A stretch of DNA of 64,000 nt, from NCBI GenBank assembly GCA_036493735.1, contig DASXPH010000085.1, positions 1-64,000 of the forward strand, given 5' to 3'. Shown piece after piece: positions 1 to 9,523 of the stretch. How positions within the stretch are numbered: position 1 is the stretch's first letter; the number at the start of each line of letters is the position of its first letter. Position numbers and translations under genes: made by a program. Origin of the DNA: AG2 sp036493735. Its GTDB lineage: Bacteria > Gemmatimonadota > Gemmatimonadetes > Gemmatimonadales > Gemmatimonadaceae. Under the pieces are notes generated by a model. The model was not told where the DNA came from and made no database searches. It was given only the letters and a program-made list of their open reading frames with translations.

Positions 1-23
1 GGCCGACGGCGTTGCCGTCGGCC
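1..23 (-). terminator. Hairpin terminator downstream of the beta-propeller gene
   Basis: A perfect 10-bp stem (GGCCGACGGC / GCCGTCGGCC) with a 3-nt loop lies about 33 bp past the stop codon of the minus-strand gene that ends at 57. A close copy of the hairpin and of the CCCTCTACC-rich flank occurs at 42590-42612, also just past a minus-strand stop codon, which supports a terminator or repeat-element role. The T-run expected on the minus strand would lie outside the window. Confidence 0.6.
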
Positions 24-56
24 TTCCTCGTTCCAACCCGCTACCCTCTACCCGTT

Positions 57-3000
57 CTAGTCTCTTCGATTTCTTTGCGCGGAAGTCGAGGCCCTGAGCG
101 CGCTCCATTTCCCCATCACGGCCGTCGCCTGCGCGCGCGCCCGGTCCGCCGCCGCGATCTGCGCCGTCGTGGGCGCGACGTCGGCGCTCTGCATCGCCAT
201 CGCCGCCGCAAGCAGTGCGTCACTGGCGCCGTTGAGAGTGGGTGTGACATTGCCCGCACCGCCACGACGACCGAAGCCGCCGCGGCGACTGCCAGGAGGG
301 GCGGGCGGCGGCGCGATGGAGTCCAACGTTGCGCGAAGCGGCGAGCCCGTGCCTAACGAGGACGCCATCGCGCGCGCCTGGACATAGGCCGCGTGAGTCG
401 CCGCCGCGCGATCGTAGAGATCGCGTGAAAGCGTGGCAAGCTGGGTGAGCGCCGCCGCGGGCGTCTTCACCCGCGGATCGAGGCGCACGCTCATCGGCTG
501 CGTCATGCTCTGACCGTTCACCGTCAGACGCACCGTGTAGTTGCCAGCGGGCACCCAGGGAGCGTTGACGGTCGGGAAGGTACGATGCGGCACCGCGCCG
601 TTCGCCTCCTCGTCCGACTGCGGCACCGTGTCGCCGGCAGTTACGGGATTGTAGTGAAGGTCCCAGACGAACCGGTGCATGCCGCGCTGCGTGGAGAGGA
701 CCATCGGCGGCGCGGGCCAATACAGTGGCAGCGAGCAGTGCGGCGCCCTCGGATTCTGCTGGCAGACGCGGTTGTACGCCGCCGAGTCGAGCGCGGGATG
801 CGGACGCAACACGGGATCTTTGCTCGAGTAGCTGCGAACGACTTTCCCACCGTTCTCGAGAAACTCGAGTCGCACCTCGCCGTTCGCGTCGTTAGGTAAG
901 TAGTAGTCGATGATGCCGCCCGGCGGCGGATTCTCGCCGGCGGGAAGCTCAGGTGGCCAGGGCGTCGGATCGTTGGTGGCGAAGCGGACCCGAACCGCGC
1001 TCTGTGGCCTGAACAGGTACGCGCTCTTTGCGACGCGCGCTTCGGCTTCCTGACGCAGCGGGGTGACATTGTCGAGAATCCAGAAGCCGCGCCCGTGTGT
1101 GCCGGCGATGAGATCGGCGCAGAGGCACGCGGAATCGTCCTTCACCTGCAGATCGCGCACGGAGATCGCCGGCATATTGAGACGAAGCGATTCCCAGTGG
1201 CCGCCATCGTCGAACGACACCCACACCTGCGTATCCGTGGAGGCGTACAGCAGCCCCGGTTTCCGCGGATCTTCGCGGATGGAGTTGGTGACCGCTCCAG
1301 GAGCGATACCGGTGTTGATCTCCGTCCAGGTCTTGCCGCCATCGTGTGTCCGCCACAGGTGCGGATTCATGTCGTCCACGCGCATCGTGTTCGCCGCGGC
1401 GTAGGCGGTGCGATCGTCGAAGTGGCCCGCCTCGATGTTGAAGATTCGCGTCCACGGCTTGATGGATGGCGGCGTCACGTTGCTCCACGTTGCGCCGAAG
1501 TTGCTCGTCGTCTGAATCGTACCGTCGTCGGTGCCGGCCCAGAGCACGCCATGCGAGCGGGGCGAGGGCGAGAAAGCGGTGATCGAGCCCAACGGTGCGA
1601 CTTTCACACTGTCCGCATACTTCCCAGCGTTCGCGGGAACGGCCCAGCTCTGCCGTGTGAGATCGGGGCTGATGCGCTTCCAGCTGTATGCCCGGTCCGT
1701 GCTCAGCCAGACGACGTTCGAGACGTAGAAGAGCTCATTGCCGCGCCAGTTGATCGGCATGGTGCGAACGTTCCGATTCATCGCGCCGCCGTTAGGCAAC
1801 TTGCCGCTCATGTCCGGCCCCAGCTGCGTCGTCTGACCGGTATGTCGATCGTACATCGAGACGCCCTGACGTTCGCTCCCGTACACCTTGTCGGGGTCGC
1901 GCGGGTCGGGCGCGGCGATGCCGTACTCCTGGATGTTGACGGGGTGCCAGTCGTGGAAGGTGATCTCACCGTCGTTTGACCTGCTGTCCACGCACGCCGA
2001 GCCGGAGTCCTGCTGGCCGCCGCAGACACGATAGACGAAGGTGTTGTCGGTCGAGACGTGGTACATCGCCGCCGTGGGCTGCGTATACCAGTTGCTCCAC
2101 GACGCGCCACGATTCGAGCTGACGACGCCTCCCTGGTCGCTGACGAGAATGAGAATGTTTGGATCGTTCGAATTGATCCAGAGCTGCTGGTAGTCGTCAC
2201 CACCAGGCGCGCCGCGTACGGCGGTCCAGGTGACGCCACCATCCTCGGTGCGCCAGAAAACCGTCGAGCACGTGTAGACCACGTTAGGGTTCTTGGAATC
2301 GACGGCGAGCTCCGGCAGGTCGCCTCCGCCGATACGCACGAGTGGGCGATTGTCCGGCTCTCTCCCGGTAATGCCGGTGCCGTTCACCTGCGCCCAGTGT
2401 GCACCAGCGTCAGTGGATTTGTAGAAGCCGACAACGCCGCCGCCAAATCCAACCGGCGCGGCGGCAACGCCCGGCGCGTTGCCGGCAATGGTCGCGTAAA
2501 TCGTGTTTGGATCGCTCGGGGCGATTGCAAGGTTCGCCTGGAGGACAGTCGGAAGGCCATCGGTGAGCTGCTGCCAGCTCGAGCCACCGTCGATGGACTT
2601 GAAGATGCCGCCGCTCGCGCCGCCGAAGGAGCCGCCCTCGATGAAGCTCTGTTGCTGCTGCCAGAGCGTGGCGTAGACGACGTTCGGGTTGCCCGGATCG
2701 ATCTTGACGTCGTTGGCGCTGGTGTACTCGTCCTTGTACAGCACTTTCTGAAACGTCCGGCCGCCGTCGGTCGAGCGGAAGACACCCCGCTCCGCGTTAG
2801 GCCCGTACGGATGGCCGAGGGCGGCGACGAAGAGGCGATTGGGATCGCGCGAATCGACGGCGATCATCGCGATCATCTGGGTGTCGTGCAAACCCAGGTT
2901 GACCCAAGTCTTACCACCATCGGTGGATTTATAGAGACCGTTGCCGGTGGCGAGATCGGGTCTGATAATCCCCGCACCCGTCCCGACGTAGATCACATTG

Positions 3001-3284
3001 GGATCGGACGGCGCGACGGCGATGGCGCCGATCGACCCGGTGCTCTGGTCGTCGAAGAGGGGATGCCAGGTAGAACCGTAGTCGGTCGAGCGCCAGACAC
3101 CGCCATTGTCGAAGCCGATGTAGGCGACGTTCGGCTGGCTGGGCACCCCGGCCACCGCGCGAGCGCGCCCGGCCCGGGTGGGGCCGATCTCTCGCCAGCG
3201 CATATCGGAGAACGTATTGGTCGATTGCGCGCCGGCGACCGGCGCGAGGGTCAGAAGGGCGAAAAGAGCGAGTAGGCGGGACAC
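57..3284 (-). CDS. Secreted BNR/Asp-box (sortilin/VPS10-like) beta-propeller protein
   Basis: A 1075-residue exported protein starting at a GTG with a clear Sec signal (hydrophobic stretch, then A-G-A-Q at about residue 19). It carries at least ten Asp-box motifs of the S-x-D-x-G-x-T-W type, for example STDGGKTW, STDGGRTF, TEDGGVTW and THDGGKTW, spread over the first 700 residues. This is the signature of sialidase/sortilin-like beta-propellers. Such long proteins are usually annotated as glycosyl hydrolase BNR or VPS10 proteins and are common in Gemmatimonadota and Acidobacteriota. No sialidase active-site set was recognised, so the enzymatic role is open. The C-terminal 300 residues are Pro/Ala-rich, include a beta-rich region and end in an Arg-rich tail. 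It is transcribed alone. Confidence 0.85.
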   Translation of the reverse strand: MSRLLALFALLTLAPVAGAQSTNTFSDMRWREIGPTRAGRARAVAGVPSQPNVAYIGFDNGGVWRSTDYGSTWHPLFDDQSTGSIGAIAVAPSDPNVIYVGTGAGIIRPDLATGNGLYKSTDGGKTWVNLGLHDTQMIAMIAVDSRDPNRLFVAALGHPYGPNAERGVFRSTDGGRTFQKVLYKDEYTSANDVKIDPGNPNVVYATLWQQQQSFIEGGSFGGASGGIFKSIDGGSSWQQLTDGLPTVLQANLAIAPSDPNTIYATIAGNAPGVAAAPVGFGGGVVGFYKSTDAGAHWAQVNGTGITGREPDNRPLVRIGGGDLPELAVDSKNPNVVYTCSTVFWRTEDGGVTWTAVRGAPGGDDYQQLWINSNDPNILILVSDQGGVVSSNRGASWSNWYTQPTAAMYHVSTDNTFVYRVCGGQQDSGSACVDSRSNDGEITFHDWHPVNIQEYGIAAPDPRDPDKVYGSERQGVSMYDRHTGQTTQLGPDMSGKLPNGGAMNRNVRTMPINWRGNELFYVSNVVWLSTDRAYSWKRISPDLTRQSWAVPANAGKYADSVKVAPLGSITAFSPSPRSHGVLWAGTDDGTIQTTSNFGATWSNVTPPSIKPWTRIFNIEAGHFDDRTAYAAANTMRVDDMNPHLWRTHDGGKTWTEINTGIAPGAVTNSIREDPRKPGLLYASTDTQVWVSFDDGGHWESLRLNMPAISVRDLQVKDDSACLCADLIAGTHGRGFWILDNVTPLRQEAEARVAKSAYLFRPQSAVRVRFATNDPTPWPPELPAGENPPPGGIIDYYLPNDANGEVRLEFLENGGKVVRSYSSKDPVLRPHPALDSAAYNRVCQQNPRAPHCSLPLYWPAPPMVLSTQRGMHRFVWDLHYNPVTAGDTVPQSDEEANGAVPHRTFPTVNAPWVPAGNYTVRLTVNGQSMTQPMSVRLDPRVKTPAAALTQLATLSRDLYDRAAATHAAYVQARAMASSLGTGSPLRATLDSIAPPPAPPGSRRGGFGRRGGAGNVTPTLNGASDALLAAAMAMQSADVAPTTAQIAAADRARAQATAVMGKWSALRASTSAQRNRRD

Positions 3285-3339
3285 GGCGAGGGAGCTCCGG
3301 GAGAGTCGGACGGAGTATGACTAGTGTTCAACGTCATTT

Positions 3340-3420
3340 CCATGGTCTGTGGGCGGTTGGCGGTGGGCGGTGGGCGGTGAGGCGGTGGGGGTGGCGGCTA
3401 AGCGGGGCCACCGCCTGGCC
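3340..3420. repeat. G-rich imperfect tandem repeat with a small hairpin
   Basis: The gap between the beta-propeller gene start (3284) and the DUF2914 gene (3543) holds repeats of the unit GGGCGGT on the plus strand from about 3351, followed by a short inverted repeat, GGCGGTGG at 3381 and CCACCGCC at 3408. The many closely spaced G runs could form a quadruplex. No gene is seen in the gap. Confidence 0.5.
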
Positions 3421-3542
3421 GGGCACCCCACCCTGGTGATGAAATCTCTCCGCCGATGGGTCGTCCATAATGAGTGGAGTTGCGCCGGCCCCCCGCCCCG
3501 CTCTCCGCATATTTGAGTTACTCTCCCCCCTCAGGAGCCGTT

Positions 3543-3959
3543 ATGCGCACCTATCGTTCGGCATCGCTACTCGTTGGGGCCGTGGTCGCGCTGGCCTTCG
3601 CGTCGCGCGCGCACGCGCAAGCCCCAACCCAGGAAGGTACGGCGAAGTCGTCGGCCTCCGCGGAAGCTTCCGTCGGAACTGCGGTCACGAATCACGAGAT
3701 CAGCGGTACGGCGGAGTCGTTTCCGAAGGGAACGTCCAAGCTCTATTGCTTCAGCAAGGTGACCGGTGCGGACAGCGTCATCGAGCACGTCTGGTACAAG
3801 GGTGACGCCGAGCAGGGTCGCGTGAAGCTCAAGGTCGCCGGCTCGCCATGGCGCACCTTCAGCAGCAAGACGCTCGGCGAGGACGCGTCCGGCGATTGGC
3901 GCTGTGACGTCGTCTCGAACGGAACGGTGCTGCAGTCGGTAAAGTTCAAGGTCGAATAA
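3543..3959 (+). CDS. Exported DUF2914-domain protein
   Basis: A 138-residue protein. The ATG at 3543 is chosen because AGGAG lies about 8 bases upstream and a good signal peptide follows at once (MRTYR, hydrophobic core, A-H-A-Q). After an Ala/Ser-rich linker the C-terminal 90 residues match the DUF2914 pattern: F-x-K-V-T-G, then V-I-E-H-V-W-Y, V-K-L-K-V, SPWRTFSSK, GDWRCDVV and a closing F-K-V. The domain's function is not established; it is usually periplasmic. It is monocistronic and followed by a strong terminator. The first residues of the domain are compact compared with inner-membrane DUF2914 proteins. Confidence 0.75.
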   Translation: MRTYRSASLLVGAVVALAFASRAHAQAPTQEGTAKSSASAEASVGTAVTNHEISGTAESFPKGTSKLYCFSKVTGADSVIEHVWYKGDAEQGRVKLKVAGSPWRTFSSKTLGEDASGDWRCDVVSNGTVLQSVKFKVE

Positions 3960-3977
3960 TCTCGGTTATTCGAGTCT

Positions 3978-4012
3978 CGTGGGCCCGGGGATACCATCTC
4001 CGGGCCCATTTT
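3978..4012 (+). terminator. Rho-independent terminator after the DUF2914 gene
   Basis: GGGCCCGGGGA and TCTCCGGGCCC form an 11-bp stem around a short loop, followed by ATTTTTC, about 20 bp after the stop codon at 3959. Confidence 0.85.
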
Positions 4013-4316
4013 TCATTCCGGAACGATCCGGCCGTCCAGGCCTGGAAATCTGTTGGGACGCGAATTGCGCGAATTTTAGCTAATCCAACCGTGCGCGGGT
4101 CGAGATGTACTCGTATCTGGTCAGTGGAGATTGAATGGCCTCTGTATCGAGATGATTCGCGTCCCAGAAACCTGCGCTTTCAAGGTGGACGGCATCCTCA
4201 GGCAACCCTTTCGCCGAAACCCGGGCCTCACATGAGTCGTAGCTGACAAGACCCGACCATGAGCGGGACGCGTCTGGACGCTCCATCATGGTGCATGGAC
4301 TCGGAACGGGAGACAT
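4013..4316. other. Intergenic region with no recognised gene
   Basis: About 300 bp between the terminator and the S41 peptidase gene. Base composition is less GC-rich around 4070-4130 (for example TTTTAGCTAATCC), consistent with a promoter region. No sigma-factor site, RNA gene or conserved frame could be assigned. The only clear signal is the GGGAG ribosome-binding site just before 4317. Confidence 0.4.
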
Positions 4317-5672
4317 ATGACGCGATACTCGATCCGCGTGCTCGCCGGAGCGGCTCTTTTCGCCGTCCTCGGCCTGACCGCCACTACGCCACTGCGCGCA
4401 CAGACCCCAACCCAGGCGGGACAGACCACCGTTGCCTTTCCGTCCACCGCCGCCGGCAACGTCCTCCAGCTCTGGATCACCGCGTTCAACAGCGGCGACT
4501 CGGCCACGATGGACGCCTACTATCGGCGTTATCAGCCCGATCGATCGGCGGCGAGCGAGATGGGTTTCCGCAACCAGACCGGCGGCTTCGATCTGCTGAA
4601 GATCGAAAAGAGCGAGCCGCGGCACATCGAGTTCCTGGTGAAGGAGAAGAAGGGCCCGCGGCAGGCATTCGGCTCGCTGGATCTCGAGCCGGGCGAACCC
4701 GGCTCCGTGAAGAGTTTCGGCCTGCAGGCGATCCCACCTGGGGCGACAATGGCCCAGTTTCAGATAGATGCCGCGGAGCGCGCGCGGGTGATCGACGGAG
4801 CGATCGCGAAGCTCGACGAATCGTACGTTTTCCCAGAGACCGCGAAGCGGATGGCGGACTCGGTCCGCGCGCGCGCGAAGCGCGGCGGGTACGACAACGT
4901 GACGAACGGTATGTCCTTCGCATCGATGCTGACCGAGGACTTTCAGGCGGTGAGCCACGACCGCCATCTGCGCGTCAACTTCAGCCCGTCGCCACTGCCG
5001 GAACGGAATCAGTCCGGGCCGACACCGGAGCAGATGGAGCAGATGCGTCGCCAGATGGAGCGCCAGAACTGCGGATTCGTGAAGGCGGAGCTGCTCGACG
5101 GTAACGTCGGGTACCTGAAGTTCGACTTCTTCGCCGATCCCGAGATTTGCGGCCCGACCGCATCGGCGGCGATGAACTTTCTCGCCAACGCGGACGCGTT
5201 GATCATCGATCTGCGCGATAACGGCGGCGGCAGTCCCAAGATGGTGACGTACATGTGCTCGTACCTCTTTTCACAGCGCACGCACGTCAACGACCTGTGG
5301 ACCAGGCGGACGAACTCCACCGAGGAATTCTGGACGCACGACGTACCGGGAAAGCGCCTCGCCGACAACCGCCCGGTCTACGTTCTGACGTCGAAGCGGA
5401 CGTTCAGCGGTGGCGAGGAGTTCACCTATGATCTCAAGAATCTCAAGCGCGCCACGATTGTCGGCGAGACGACGGGCGGCGGAGCGCACCCGGTGTCGGG
5501 CCAGCGCATCGATGAGCATTTCATCATCGGCGTGCCATTCGCGCGGGCGATCAGTCCGATCACGAAGACGAATTGGGAGGGCACGGGCGTCGAGCCGGAC
5601 GTGAAGGTGCCCGCAGCCCAGGCATTGACGACAGCGCAGAAGCTGGCGGCGGAGAAGAAGCCGACGAGCTGA
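4317..5672 (+). CDS. Exported S41 family peptidase (IRBP/tricorn type)
   Basis: A 451-residue protein with a Sec signal (ending around A-Q at residue 29) and ATG at 4317 preceded by GGGAGACAT. An N-terminal NTF2-like stretch (LQLWITAFNSGD, then DAYYRR) precedes the S41 fold. The peptidase part has the substrate-loop motif ALIIDLRDNGGG, the nucleophile motif TFSGGEEF (Ser in FSGGE) and VGETTGGGAHP, all typical of C-terminal-processing or retinoid-binding-protein-like S41 enzymes. There is no PDZ insertion that I can see. The expected role is periplasmic protein or peptide degradation. The next gene begins about 40 bp downstream on the same strand. Confidence 0.85.
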   Translation: MTRYSIRVLAGAALFAVLGLTATTPLRAQTPTQAGQTTVAFPSTAAGNVLQLWITAFNSGDSATMDAYYRRYQPDRSAASEMGFRNQTGGFDLLKIEKSEPRHIEFLVKEKKGPRQAFGSLDLEPGEPGSVKSFGLQAIPPGATMAQFQIDAAERARVIDGAIAKLDESYVFPETAKRMADSVRARAKRGGYDNVTNGMSFASMLTEDFQAVSHDRHLRVNFSPSPLPERNQSGPTPEQMEQMRRQMERQNCGFVKAELLDGNVGYLKFDFFADPEICGPTASAAMNFLANADALIIDLRDNGGGSPKMVTYMCSYLFSQRTHVNDLWTRRTNSTEEFWTHDVPGKRLADNRPVYVLTSKRTFSGGEEFTYDLKNLKRATIVGETTGGGAHPVSGQRIDEHFIIGVPFARAISPITKTNWEGTGVEPDVKVPAAQALTTAQKLAAEKKPTS

Positions 5673-5709
5673 ATGACCTCCGGCGTCCAGGCGGGGTCCG
5701 TTGTACTTG

Positions 5710-7437
5710 ATGCCTTGGTCGTCCGGTTTTTCGCTGCGCGCGGCGCTCGTGGTCGCGATCACGGGCGCCGGCGCGTGCGCGAGACGGCCGGTCGTCGAGC
5801 TGCCGGTGCTCCCCGAGGCGAGCGCGCCGCGCGAGCTCACGGCGGACCATCAAATCAAGCAAGCTCTTTCTCGGCTGACCTTCGGCGCGCGTTCGCACGA
5901 AGCCGAGCAGATCACGGGAAAGTTCGATCGCTGGCTCCGGCTGCAGCTCGCGCCGGAAGATCTCGCGGACCCGGCTGGTGACTCGATCGACGCCGCTCAC
6001 CCGCTGCTGCAGATGAGCGCGGCACGACTCACGGCCGAGAGTCCGCCGCTCGACCTCTTTCTACGCAACAAGCGCCGGGAGCTCGGGCTTCCCGATACGG
6101 CGCACTATCAGATGACCGCGGCCGACAGTGCTCGTTACAAGGCGCTGAACGACCTCGGGAACCGGCGGCAGCAGGAGTATCTGGGAGCGAAAGTCGGCCG
6201 CGCGATCCTGAGCGAGCGTCAGTTGCTCGAGGTGATGACGGATTTCTGGGAGAATCACTTCTCCGTGTACGCGGGCAAGATGCCGACGCGCTTCACCCTC
6301 CTCGAGTACGATCGCGACGTCATCCGGCCGCATGCGTTAGGCAGGTTCCGCGAGCTTCTCGGGGCAGTCGCGCACAGTGCGGCGATGCTTTACTACCTCG
6401 ACAACTGGCAGAGCCGCGCCGATAGCATGCACCTCACGCTCGCGGAGTCTCGGGCCCTGGCGAGGGCGCGTACCCCGGATGCGGTGTTTCGAATTCACGA
6501 GCAGGAGCGTCGGCGGCGCGCCGGACTGAACGAGAACTACGGGCGCGAGCTGCTCGAACTGCACACGCTCGGCGTGGACGGTGGATACACCCAGGCGGAT
6601 GTCATCGCCGCGGCGCGAGCGCTCACCGGCTGGTCGATTGCGACTCCCCGCGAGGGCGGGGCGTTCGTCTTTCATCCGGAGTGGCACGACGCGGAACCGA
6701 AGCAGTTTCTCGGTATCGCGCTGCCGGCGGGTCGCGGCGTGGAGGACGGCGAGGACGTGCTCGACATCGTAGCGCAGCATCCATCGACGGCGCGATTCAT
6801 CGCGACCAAACTCGTTAGGCGATTCGTTGCCGACACGCCGCCGGCGTCACTCGTCGCGCGCGCCGCGGCGGAATTCCAGCGCACCGATGGCGATATCCGC
6901 CGCGTGATGGCGCTCATCGTCTCGAGCCCCGAGTTCTACACCCGTGCCGCCTACGGGGCGAAGGTGAAGGAGCCGTTCGCGCTCGTGGTGAGCACGTATC
7001 GCGCGCTTGGCGGTCACCCGGACAGCCTCGGCCGCACCGTGCAGCTCGCCGCCCGTCTCGGGCAGCCTCTGTTCGGGCGATTGACCCCGGACGGCTGGCC
7101 GGATGACGCGGCGGTGTGGATGAACACTGGCGCGATTCTCCAGCGAATCCGGTTCGGGCTCGACGCGAGCACTGGGCGCATTCCCGGAATTCGCGCGGTC
7201 AGTGTCGCGGCCTCGACACCGGAGGCGCGCGTGGACAGCGCGATCGCCCTGGTGCTCCATGGCGAGGCGACGAACGAGACGCGGGCGATTCTGCTCACCG
7301 GCCGCAATCCGCTCGCGACGACGGAGCCGACTGATGCCATGGCGCCGGCGGTGCCTAACGGTGCCCCAAGGCCGGCGCTGAACTTCGCGTCGATCGTGGG
7401 ACTGGCGATCGGCTCGCCCGATTTCCAGCGGCGATAG
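5710..7437 (+). CDS. DUF1800 domain-containing exported protein
   Basis: A protein of about 575 residues. ATG at 5710 is preferred; an in-frame TTG lies at 5701 and neither has a strong ribosome-binding site. A short N-terminal hydrophobic segment ends in GAGAC, a weak lipobox. The body matches DUF1800: ALSRLTFGAR near the start, a FWENHFSVY segment, GLNENYGRELLELHTLGV, GYTQADVIAAARALTGW, and RFIATKLVRRFVAD. The biochemical role of DUF1800 is unknown; it is often paired with a DUF1501 (sulfatase-like) gene, which is absent here. The gene follows the S41 peptidase closely and may be co-transcribed with it. Confidence 0.85.
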   Translation: MPWSSGFSLRAALVVAITGAGACARRPVVELPVLPEASAPRELTADHQIKQALSRLTFGARSHEAEQITGKFDRWLRLQLAPEDLADPAGDSIDAAHPLLQMSAARLTAESPPLDLFLRNKRRELGLPDTAHYQMTAADSARYKALNDLGNRRQQEYLGAKVGRAILSERQLLEVMTDFWENHFSVYAGKMPTRFTLLEYDRDVIRPHALGRFRELLGAVAHSAAMLYYLDNWQSRADSMHLTLAESRALARARTPDAVFRIHEQERRRRAGLNENYGRELLELHTLGVDGGYTQADVIAAARALTGWSIATPREGGAFVFHPEWHDAEPKQFLGIALPAGRGVEDGEDVLDIVAQHPSTARFIATKLVRRFVADTPPASLVARAAAEFQRTDGDIRRVMALIVSSPEFYTRAAYGAKVKEPFALVVSTYRALGGHPDSLGRTVQLAARLGQPLFGRLTPDGWPDDAAVWMNTGAILQRIRFGLDASTGRIPGIRAVSVAASTPEARVDSAIALVLHGEATNETRAILLTGRNPLATTEPTDAMAPAVPNGAPRPALNFASIVGLAIGSPDFQRR

Positions 7438-7490
7438 CGGCGCGAAAGCCAACAGCCGAGGCAGTAAAGTAGGAGGTTTGTCGCCGGGCC

Positions 7491-9458
7491 TTGACCCCTC
7501 TCCGGAGGCTGGCTCCGCGTTTTTGGTATGGCCCGCCAGCACACGACACTGCATTTTGGAGCCCCTACTCCTCACGGACTGAAAATTCAGTGCTGGACTC
7601 CGCGCGCCCGGCGACGCGTCCTGATGGCCATGTCACGACCACCGATGCGCTACACGAGGTCGTGCTCGAGTTGTTCGGCGCGGATGATCCGGCGGAGATA
7701 GCCGGCATCCTGCTCCAGGGCGCCGGCCGGCTTCTGTCCATCCGAACGACTTCGATCTGGGTTCCGAGCGAGCACGAGTACCTGTGTCGAGGGGTACTCG
7801 GCGATCGACGCGAGCAGCTGAACGGCGCTCGCGTCGACGCAGCGGCGCTCACCAACCCCATTGCCAGCGAAGGCGGCGACGCGTTCCTGAACGCGGGCGT
7901 CGCCGTAGAGGGTAAGCTCGTCGCCCTGCTCCGCGTGTCGCGGCCCTTCACCGAACAGGGTGGCTTCAGCGACGCCGAGCAGGATCTGCTGCGGCAACTC
8001 ACGAGTGCGGGCGGCCTGGCAATGGCCCGGGCAAGACGGCTTGCCGCAAGCGAGCAGTCCGCGAAGGACAGCGCTCGCGATCTCGCCGTGCTCACCGACA
8101 TGAGCCGCGAGATCATGTCCACGCTGGACCTGGACCGGGTGCTGCGACAGGTGGTGAATCTGGCGACGCGTGTGCTGACCTTCGATCGCGGCGCCATCGG
8201 CCTGTACGAACGGGGTGCGTGTGATATACGCGCGGTCGCTGGCGCCGAGGCAATCGACCCGAAGGATCCGCGGCTGAAGGATGTCGCCGTGCGCGCGGCC
8301 TGGGCGGCTGGTCGCGGCGAGCGTTTCTATCTCTCTGATCGGAACGATCCGGCCTCGGACGCGGAGCGCACGTTCGTGCAGATCTTCGGCGCGGATCTGG
8401 AGCGCGATGACACGGCGAGTGGTCTGTACCTGCCCCTCAAGGACGAGGAAGGGATTGTCGGTATCCTCCTGTTCGAGGCCGCTCGTGCTGAGATGGCGAC
8501 GCCGCGTCAGCGCGAGCTGGCGGAGGTGCTCGCCAATCAGGTGACGGTCGCGATTCGAAATGCGCAGCTCTATCGGAATGTGCCGATGGCGGACGCGCTC
8601 GGCGCGCTGGCCGCGCGCAAGCAGGCACTCCTGGCGCTGCCACGACGACGGAAGCTGATCTATGTGACCTCGACGCTGCTCGTCCTTGCGGCACTGACTC
8701 TCATTCGGTGGCCGTTGCGCGTGTCCGGCGTCGATCCGGTGTTCCGCTCGCTGCACCGGGCGGAGATCCGACCGACGATTGCGGGCGTCGTAGACCGCGT
8801 ACTCGTGCGGGAAGGCACGCTCGTCAGGCGCGGCTCGCCGGTCGCGCATCTGCGTGACGACGAGCTGCGTGCCGATCGCGAGGCGGCCGCGGCGGCGGTT
8901 GCCTCGGCGGACCGCGCGGCGGCGATCGCCGCCGCACATAACGATGCCGCCGGCGAGCGATTGCAGCTGCTCCGCGCCGATGCGCTCCGTCGCGAGGTGG
9001 AGCTGCTGGACCAGCAGATACAGTCCGCGACGATCCGCTCAGCAACCGACGGCGTCGTGCTCACCGCCCGCCCGGAAGAGCGCGTCGGGACGCACGCTGA
9101 TCCGGGCGAACTGCTGCTCGTGGTGGGCCGGACGGATTCACTCGAGTTGGACCTCACGGTGGAGCAGCCCGACGTCGATCGCGTCCAGGTGGGAGACGAA
9201 GTGCGTCTGCGGGTCGACGCGATGCCGCAGCGAACGTTCGCCGGACGTGTCGTCGCGCTGCCGCCGGTCACGTTAGGCACTCCGGACGGTTCGCCTCGTT
9301 TTCCAGTGCGTGCCGTCATTGCCAACGACGAGGGGCTGCTCCGCCCGGGCATGACGGCCTACGCGCGCGTGCTGACGGCGCCAGCGTCGGTGGCCGGCCG
9401 AGTGCTTCGCTCGCCGATTCGTGCCATTCGACTCGCCTGGTGGAGGATCTGGTCGTGA
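7491..9458 (+). CDS. GAF-GAF-TM-HlyD fusion protein (sensor-linked membrane fusion protein)
   Basis: A 655-residue protein; the start is uncertain (TTG 7491 with AGGAGG 14 bases upstream, or GTG 7590). Two cytoplasmic GAF-like domains lie at about 50-180 and 200-365 (the second with DRGAIGLYERG and GIVGILLFEA). One transmembrane helix follows at about 389-406 (YVTSTLLVLAALTLIRW). The rest is a periplasmic HlyD/RND-adaptor fold: a barrel-sandwich half (GVVDRVLVREGTLVRRGSPVA), an Ala-rich coiled coil, the second half (ATIRSATDGVVL) and a beta-barrel (PDVDRVQVGDEV). Adaptors do not normally carry GAF domains, so this may couple a cytoplasmic signal to export. It is the first gene of a three-gene operon with the adaptor and the M50 fusion. 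Confidence 0.8.
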   Translation: MTPLRRLAPRFWYGPPAHDTAFWSPYSSRTENSVLDSARPATRPDGHVTTTDALHEVVLELFGADDPAEIAGILLQGAGRLLSIRTTSIWVPSEHEYLCRGVLGDRREQLNGARVDAAALTNPIASEGGDAFLNAGVAVEGKLVALLRVSRPFTEQGGFSDAEQDLLRQLTSAGGLAMARARRLAASEQSAKDSARDLAVLTDMSREIMSTLDLDRVLRQVVNLATRVLTFDRGAIGLYERGACDIRAVAGAEAIDPKDPRLKDVAVRAAWAAGRGERFYLSDRNDPASDAERTFVQIFGADLERDDTASGLYLPLKDEEGIVGILLFEAARAEMATPRQRELAEVLANQVTVAIRNAQLYRNVPMADALGALAARKQALLALPRRRKLIYVTSTLLVLAALTLIRWPLRVSGVDPVFRSLHRAEIRPTIAGVVDRVLVREGTLVRRGSPVAHLRDDELRADREAAAAAVASADRAAAIAAAHNDAAGERLQLLRADALRREVELLDQQIQSATIRSATDGVVLTARPEERVGTHADPGELLLVVGRTDSLELDLTVEQPDVDRVQVGDEVRLRVDAMPQRTFAGRVVALPPVTLGTPDGSPRFPVRAVIANDEGLLRPGMTAYARVLTAPASVAGRVLRSPIRAIRLAWWRIWS

Positions 9459-9523
9459 GGGCTTTAGCGCGGGGCCCGGGAAGCAGGGCGCGGGATGCGC
9501 GGCGCGTGGCGCGTGGCGCGACC

